Positions 59,891 through 64,000 of a stretch of DNA of 64,000 nucleotides are shown one piece after another. The notes beneath the pieces are model-generated. The model had not been told where the DNA came from. It searched no databases and saw only the letters and a program-made list of their open reading frames with translations. The stretch covers positions 62,001 through 126,000 of the forward strand of contig NZ_JAJQXW010000001.1 of NCBI RefSeq assembly GCF_021246445.1, given 5' to 3'. Position 1 is the first letter of the stretch. Each line of letters starts with the position of its first letter. A program made the position numbers and the translations under genes. This stretch comes from Rhabdothermincola salaria. Its GTDB lineage: Bacteria > Actinomycetota > Acidimicrobiia > Acidimicrobiales > Acidimicrobilacustridaceae.

Positions 59891-60880
59891 TCACGAGGAG
59901 GGGAGCCGGTTACCTGCCCTTCGGGATCGGGGCCCGGGCGCAGGAGGCGCGGCGGGCGGGGCTGCATCGGGAGTGGTGGGGTGGACGCCCGGCTGGTCGG
60001 GGCCGGTCTCGGCCACGACCCGGTGGAGGACCTCGCGCAGGGCTCGACCCGGCGACGACAGTAGGCCCCGGCGACGGGTGCCGAGACCGACCGACCTCCC
60101 GGGGAGGTCGTCGACCGGGATCCGCCGCCAGTCGCCGCCCAGCCACGTGGGTGCCGCGCTGGCGGGCAGGATGGCGGGGCCGAAGCCCTGGAAGGCCAGG
60201 GACGCCATGAGGCGGGTGCCGTCGACCTCGACCTGGGGGACCAGGGTCACGTCGCGGTCGCGGGCCAGGGCTTCGAGCTGGTCACGGAACGGCGAGCCCG
60301 GTGGCTCGAGGAGGATGGGCACGCCGTCGAGCGATTCGAGCGAGAGCCGGTCGTGCTCGGCGAGGGGGTGGTCGGTCGGGGTGACCAGCATGCGGTCCTC
60401 GTGGAAGAGGGGCTCGGCCTGCACGTCGGGGTCGGCGACGGGCAGCGACAGCACGGCCAGGTCGATCGTGCCGCTCGCCAGCTGCAGCAGCAGCGACGAC
60501 GTGGTGGCGTCGTGGATCACCACCTGCACCCGGGGATGGCGGGCGGCCATGGCCTCGACGAGCTCGGGGACCAACCAGCGGGCAGTCGTGCCGATGACCC
60601 CGAGGCGACCGGGGCCGGCGACCTGGTCGTGCACCGAGGCGACGTCGGCCGCGAGGGCGTCGAGCTCGCCCTGGACCCGCCGGGCCCGGGCCACCACGGC
60701 CGCGCCCTCGTCGGTGGCCTGGCCGGTGCTGCGGTCGATGAGGATCACGCCGAGCTCCTGCTCGAGGCGGGCCACGTGGGTGGAGACGTTGGACTGCACC
60801 GTGTGCAGGGCCCGGGCCGCGGCCGAGAAGCTGCCGTGCTCGGCCACGGCCAACACCGCGTTCAGCTGCCGGAGGTCCAT
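59891..60880 (-). CDS. LysR-type transcriptional regulator
   Basis: A 329-residue LTTR. DNA-binding domain DLRQLNAVLAVAEHGSFSAAARALHTVQSNVSTHVARLEQEL (in pieces) has the winged helix-turn-helix; the effector domain follows from about 90 (RLGVIGTTARWLVPELVEAM). The C-terminal 60 residues are disordered, Pro and Arg rich. I choose ATG 60880; GTG 60898 is an alternative. It precedes the carboxyltransferase, an unusual same-strand order for LTTRs, which commonly sit divergently, but the repeat-bearing gap upstream also faces the BKACE-like gene and may be its control region. Confidence 0.88.
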   Translation of the reverse strand: MDLRQLNAVLAVAEHGSFSAAARALHTVQSNVSTHVARLEQELGVILIDRSTGQATDEGAAVVARARRVQGELDALAADVASVHDQVAGPGRLGVIGTTARWLVPELVEAMAARHPRVQVVIHDATTSSLLLQLASGTIDLAVLSLPVADPDVQAEPLFHEDRMLVTPTDHPLAEHDRLSLESLDGVPILLEPPGSPFRDQLEALARDRDVTLVPQVEVDGTRLMASLAFQGFGPAILPASAAPTWLGGDWRRIPVDDLPGRSVGLGTRRRGLLSSPGRALREVLHRVVAETGPDQPGVHPTTPDAAPPAAPPAPGPRSRRAGNRLPSS

Positions 60881-60914
60881 CGCTTCCGATGATGGCACAT
60901 ATCAGAAGTAACCA

Positions 60915-61080
60915 TTGGACAGATCACGTGCGTGCGATCACAATGTGGTTCAACAACGCCGAGCCACATGAAGTCGGATCCCCCCTCCGACGTGAGCTCG
61001 ACAGAGGCGCGGCACCGATCCCCCCTCGGGCCGCCCTCTTTGCGAAGCCGGCCTCCCCCCGGGCCGGCTTCGCCCGTTTT
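60915..61080 (+). ncRNA. Candidate small RNA with rho-independent terminator
   Basis: The 441-bp gap between lysR and the BKACE-like gene contains no good open frame here. A weak promoter-like pair ttggac (60915-60920) and cacaat (60939-60944) is followed by a small stem (gtcgga 60973-60978 with tccgac 60986-60991) and by a strong hairpin at 61042-61073 that ends in ccgtttt. No plus-strand gene lies upstream that this terminator could serve, so a short independent transcript is suggested. Confidence 0.35.
61042..61080 (+). terminator. Rho-independent terminator in the lysR/BKACE gap
   Basis: A perfect 12-bp stem, gcgaagccggcc (61042-61053) with ggccggcttcgc (61062-61073), 8-nt loop, followed by ccgtttt. 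It is the only hairpin in the window with a T-run, on the plus strand, and no coding gene precedes it on that strand. Confidence 0.8.
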
Positions 61081-61110
61081 GCTCTGCCCATGGCGCCCTC
61101 CTCGCCCCCC

Positions 61111-61287
61111 TGTCGGGTCCTCGGGGTCCCGGCGGGTCCTGTCCCGCACCAGAACCTGACGTGCTCGGTCGCTCAGAGCGGCAACTTCGTCGACGATCGC
61201 CATGGGCCGACGAACTCTTCGTCGATCACAGGGGACGTTCGCCGAGCCGCACTCGCTCCCGTGCGCGCGTCAGAACCGGTGGTGCGG
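61111..61287 (+). repeat. 177-bp dispersed intergenic repeat, copy 2
   Basis: Same length and orientation as copy 1 at 13887-14063, 91% identical. The first 30 bases, the inverted ends and the central hairpin (cgacgaa-ctc-ttcgtcg) are kept; most differences cluster in the inner loop regions on each side of the hairpin. It ends 34 bp before the start of the BKACE-like gene, so it may lie in that gene's 5' region and carry its promoter. Confidence 0.85.
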
Positions 61288-61321
61288 ACTGAGTGTGACG
61301 GCCCTCGCATAGGGTCGGAGG

Positions 61322-62209
61322 ATGAACCGGGGGCCAGTCATCATCGAGGCGGCGATCAACGGATCGACCACCACCGAGCAGAACCCGAACGTGCCGCGTT
61401 CACCCGACGACATCGCGGCCGACGCGCTGGCCTGCTTCGCCGCCGGCGCGGCGATCGTGCACAACCACGCCGACGTGCAGGGCAAGCCCGACGACGTCGC
61501 CGAGAGCTACCTGGCCGGCTGGCGACCGGTGCTGCGCGAACGGCCCGACGCGCTGATCTACCCGACCCTGGCCTTCGGCGACGGCAAGGTGAGCGTCGAC
61601 CACCTGGCCGTGCTGGCCCGGGCCGAGGCCCTGCGCATCGGCATCTGCGACCCCGGCTCGGTGAACCTCGGGCGCAGCGAGGACGGCATCCCCGTCGGCG
61701 CCTTCGTCTACGCCAACAGCTTCGACGACATCGCCCACATCATGGACATCCACCACGAGCACGACCTCGGTCCGAGCTTTGCCATCTACGAGCCCGGCTT
61801 CCTGCGCACGGCCCTGGCGTGGTGGAAGGCCGGCCGGCTGCCCGCCGGGTCGATGTTCAAGTTCTACCTGTCCACCGAACGCGGCCTGATCGGGGCGCCT
61901 TTCGGCTTGCCCCCCACCCGCCAGGCGCTCGACATGTACGTGGCCATGCTCGGCGACTGCCCGGTGCCGTGGGCGGTGTCGGTGGCCGGCGGCGACGTCG
62001 TGGCGTCGGGCCTGGCCGAGCACGCCATCGAGCTGGGTGGGCACGTCCACCTGGGCCTCGAGTTCCACCACGGTGACCGCACCCCCGGCAACGTGGAGCT
62101 GGTCACCGAGGCGGTGGCTGTCTGCGAGCGGCTCGGCGTCGAGGTCGCCACATGCGACCAGACCGCCGAGATCCTCGGGCTGCCCCGCCGGGAGCACCTG
62201 ACGATCTGA
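61322..62209 (+). CDS. BKACE-like (DUF849) beta-keto acid cleavage enzyme homologue
   Basis: A 295-residue TIM-barrel protein of the DUF849 family, whose known members split a beta-keto acid with acetyl-CoA to give acetoacetate and a CoA ester, using zinc. The N-terminal Glu (IEAAINGS), PRSPDDIAADALACFAAGAAIVHNHAD in pieces with the two zinc His, and ELGGHVHLGLEF with the third zinc ligand Glu are present. The Arg and Asp that follow the same pattern in typical members (HVRVGLED) are His and Phe here, so activity may differ. ATG at 61322 directly after a GGAGG. Confidence 0.78.
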   Translation: MNRGPVIIEAAINGSTTTEQNPNVPRSPDDIAADALACFAAGAAIVHNHADVQGKPDDVAESYLAGWRPVLRERPDALIYPTLAFGDGKVSVDHLAVLARAEALRIGICDPGSVNLGRSEDGIPVGAFVYANSFDDIAHIMDIHHEHDLGPSFAIYEPGFLRTALAWWKAGRLPAGSMFKFYLSTERGLIGAPFGLPPTRQALDMYVAMLGDCPVPWAVSVAGGDVVASGLAEHAIELGGHVHLGLEFHHGDRTPGNVELVTEAVAVCERLGVEVATCDQTAEILGLPRREHLTI

Positions 62210-62290
62210 CCGTCGGCTCGGGCCCCGGCTGCGAGTGGAGGCGCGGGTACGGCCCGTCACCGGGGCGAGGCGGGGCGGTACCGTGCGCCC

Positions 62291-63694
62291 ATGGGTGACG
62301 TCGAGGAGCAGGGCGCGGCGATCTTCGATCTCGATCGCACGTTGTTGCGCGGCGCCAGCGGCCCCGTCATCTCGGCGTCGCTGCGGGCCGCGGGGCTGCT
62401 GCCCGATCGCTCGGTGCCGGGCGAGGGGCTGCTCTTCGGGTTGTTCGACCTGGTCGGTGAGATCCGTCCGTCGATGATGCTCACCCGCCAGGCGGTCAAG
62501 GCGGCCAAGGGGTGGGACCGCGAGGTCGTGCGGGAGGCGGGACGGCAGGCGGCGGAGCGCCTGGCCGACGAGGTCCAACCGTGGGCCCGCGTCATCATCG
62601 ACGACCACCAGCGCGACGGTCGCCCGGTGGTGCTGGCCACCACCACGCCCTACGACCTCGTGGAGCCCCTGGCCACCATGTTGGGGTTCGACGCCATCGT
62701 CGCCACCCGGTACCGGGTCGACGAGACGGGGTGCTACGACGGGACCTTCGACGGCGAGTTCGTGTGGGGGAAGGGCAAGTTGGCGGCGGTCACCGCTTGG
62801 GCCGGCGAGAACGGCATCGCCCTGCGCGAGTGCTGGGCCTACTCCGACAGCTTCTACGACCGGCCCCTGCTCGACGCGGTGGGCCAGCCCGTCGCCGTCA
62901 ACCCCGACCCTCGCCTGGCCGCCTACGCGGTGCTACGTCGCTGGCCGGTGCAGTTCCTCGACGCCCCACCGGGCGTGCCCAAGGTGCTGGGCATCGAGCC
63001 ACAGACCGCCGCCTTCCCCTTCCTGCGCAACGAGCTCATGCCCTGGGTGCGCTTCGAGGTGATGGGCACCGAGCACATCCCCGAGCACGGGCCGGCGCTG
63101 CTGTGCTCCAACCACCGCAGCTACTTCGACCCTCTGGCGGTGGGGTACGCGGCTGCCCGCCGCGGCCGCCCCATCCGCTTCCTGGGCAAGAAGGAGGTGT
63201 TCGACGCGCCGGTGGTGGGTGATCTGGCCCGGGCGATGGGGGGCATCCGGGTCGAACGGGGGACGGGTTCCGACGAGCCGCTGCTCGAGGCCGCCGACTG
63301 CCTGCGGGCGGGCGAGATCGTGGCCATCCTCCCGCAGGGGACCATCCCCCGGGGCCTCAACTTCTTCGACCCGGTGCTGCGGGGCAAGTGGGGCGCCGCC
63401 CGCCTGGCGGCGGAGATGGCGGAGGAGGGGCGACCCGTGGCGGTCGTCCCCATGGGGCTGTGGGGCACCGAGAAGGTCTGGCCCCGCAACGCCCGGCTGC
63501 CCAACCTGCTCAACGTCTTCGACCCGCCGACCGTGCGGGTGCAGCTCGGCCCGCCGGTCGAGCTGGGCCTCCACGACCCGGCAGCGGACACCGAGGCGAT
63601 CATGGCGGCCATCGTCGACCTCCTGCCCCCCGAGGCCCGGGAGCGCCACGAGCCCACGCCGGGCGAGCTGGCCCGCTCTCTGCCCCCGGCCTGA
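62291..63694 (+). CDS. HAD-IB hydrolase fused to PlsC-type acyltransferase
   Basis: A 467-residue two-domain protein. Residues about 8-215 are a HAD-IB phosphatase-like domain: FDLDRTLL (DxDxT), VVLATTTPYDLVEPLA, and YSDSFYDRPLLDAVG with the final Asp pair. From about 240 is a 1-acyl-glycerol-3-phosphate acyltransferase: LLCSNHRSYFDPLAVGY (NHx4D), GGIRVERGTGSDEP, LPQGTIPRGLNFFDPVLRGKWG. It likely acylates lysophosphatidate; the HAD half may remove a phosphate, so one protein could make diacylglycerol for WS/DGAT. That link is inference. ATG at 62291. Confidence 0.9.
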   Translation: MGDVEEQGAAIFDLDRTLLRGASGPVISASLRAAGLLPDRSVPGEGLLFGLFDLVGEIRPSMMLTRQAVKAAKGWDREVVREAGRQAAERLADEVQPWARVIIDDHQRDGRPVVLATTTPYDLVEPLATMLGFDAIVATRYRVDETGCYDGTFDGEFVWGKGKLAAVTAWAGENGIALRECWAYSDSFYDRPLLDAVGQPVAVNPDPRLAAYAVLRRWPVQFLDAPPGVPKVLGIEPQTAAFPFLRNELMPWVRFEVMGTEHIPEHGPALLCSNHRSYFDPLAVGYAAARRGRPIRFLGKKEVFDAPVVGDLARAMGGIRVERGTGSDEPLLEAADCLRAGEIVAILPQGTIPRGLNFFDPVLRGKWGAARLAAEMAEEGRPVAVVPMGLWGTEKVWPRNARLPNLLNVFDPPTVRVQLGPPVELGLHDPAADTEAIMAAIVDLLPPEARERHEPTPGELARSLPPA

Positions 63695-63705
63695 GCCGGA
63701 GCGCG

Positions 63706-63735
63706 ACGAGGGCGCCCGCAGAGGGGCGCCCTCGT
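63706..63735. terminator. Bidirectional terminator hairpin
   Basis: A perfect 12-bp stem, acgagggcgccc (63706-63717) with gggcgccctcgt (63724-63735), 6-nt loop, between the convergent HAD-PlsC and aconitase genes. Confidence 0.85.
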
Positions 63736-63764
63736 GAGTGGTGCCTCGCCGTGGACGGCGTGGA

Positions 63765-64000
63765 TCAGCTGTTCTGGCGGGCCCGGATGATGTTGAGGGC
63801 GCCGCCGGCGCGGAACCACTCGATCTGCTCATCGTTCATGGTGTGGTTGGCCTCGAAGTCGACGGTGGTGCCGTCGGGCTTCACGATCTGGCACCGCACC
63901 GGGGTGTCGGGGGCCAGATCGGCCAGACCGAGCACGCTGATGCGGTCGTCCTGGTCGACGGCGTCGTAGGTGGCCGGGTCGGCGAAGGTCAGCGGCAGCA
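63765..64000 (-). CDS. Aconitate hydratase, C-terminal end
   Basis: The gene runs in from the right edge; about 77 C-terminal residues are visible. LPLTFADPATYDAVDQDDRI, VLGLADLAPDTPVR, FEANHTMNDEQIEWFRAGGA and NIIRARQNS-stop match the swivel domain of mitochondrial-type aconitases, which convert citrate to isocitrate. With citrate synthase 5 kb away this adds to the TCA cycle content of the region. The iron-sulfur cysteines lie outside the window. Confidence 0.85.
   Translation of the reverse strand, partial: LPLTFADPATYDAVDQDDRISVLGLADLAPDTPVRCQIVKPDGTTVDFEANHTMNDEQIEWFRAGGALNIIRARQNS

Noticed and set aside
60889-62076. Plus-strand frame crossing the repeat and the BKACE-like gene
   Set aside because: It is Arg/Pro-rich beyond the first 60 residues, overlaps the real gene in a different frame and crosses a terminator.

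Overview
The window is high-GC DNA (about 70% by eye) with many GTG starts, tightly packed genes and short intergenic gaps. Gene content points to an actinomycete-type bacterium: a wax ester/diacylglycerol acyltransferase, many acyl-CoA ligases, dehydrogenases and short-chain dehydrogenases, a FadE5-like dehydrogenase, and a SAM-I/IV clan riboswitch in front of metX. A member of the class Acidimicrobiia is my best guess, but that is inference and no rRNA is present to settle it.

Layout. 1-8.1 kb: lipid or steroid-type acyl-CoA degradation (thiolase, thiolase-fold protein with DUF35 partner, acyl-CoA ligase, three-gene SDR/TetR/cupin run, SnoaL-like protein, crotonase, SDR). 8.1-17.7 kb: FmdB zinc ribbon, Nudix hydrolase, a metallo-beta-lactamase-fold protein with lost metal ligands, WS/DGAT, long-chain acyl-CoA synthetase, another SDR plus NTF2-like pair, a PAS-GGDEF diguanylate cyclase and an enoyl-CoA isomerase. 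17.8-22.4 kb: FadE5-like acyl-CoA dehydrogenase, lgt, a kinase-like phosphotransferase and glutathione peroxidase. 22.5-28.5 kb: a compact same-strand run of DEAD-box helicase, DNA N6-adenine methyltransferase, two FtsX permeases and their ATPase. 28.6-33.5 kb: beta-CASP nuclease, riboswitch-controlled metX and a sulfhydrylase, Fpg/Nei-like glycosylase. 33.8-37.0 kb: a four-gene run of unusual, mostly low-complexity proteins around a DUF4202 protein. 37.1-48.8 kb: three tRNAs (Gly, Cys, Val) separated by acyl-CoA ligase, membrane protein, cupin, rhodanese, quinone reductase, SurE and a small envelope cluster (polysaccharide deacetylase, HD-like protein, GT2). 48.9-55.7 kb: lipocalin-like protein, DUF302, molybdopterin oxidoreductase and a GNAT/acyl-CoA-synthetase-like fusion. 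55.9-64 kb: acyl-CoA dehydrogenase, citrate synthase, carboxyltransferase with LysR regulator, BKACE-like enzyme, HAD-PlsC fusion and the end of aconitase.

Together the genes describe a lipid-consuming and lipid-storing cell: acyl chains are activated by several CoA ligases, oxidised by dehydrogenases, crotonases and SDRs, cleaved by thiolases, and fed to citrate synthase and aconitase, with WS/DGAT available for storage.

The most unusual signals are: (1) two copies of a 177-bp intergenic element with palindromic structure, 91% identical and 47 kb apart; (2) matching ATACCC-N4-GGGTAT palindromes in front of a rhodanese gene and a DUF302 gene, suggesting a small persulfide or copper regulon under a CsoR-family repressor encoded elsewhere; (3) several enzyme-fold proteins that lack expected catalytic residues (thiolase-fold, crotonase, metallo-beta-lactamase, CoA-ligase and BKACE members); (4) an orphan methyltransferase between a helicase and an ABC transporter; (5) a candidate small RNA next to the second repeat copy. 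No CRISPR array, insertion sequence, prophage or rRNA was seen.
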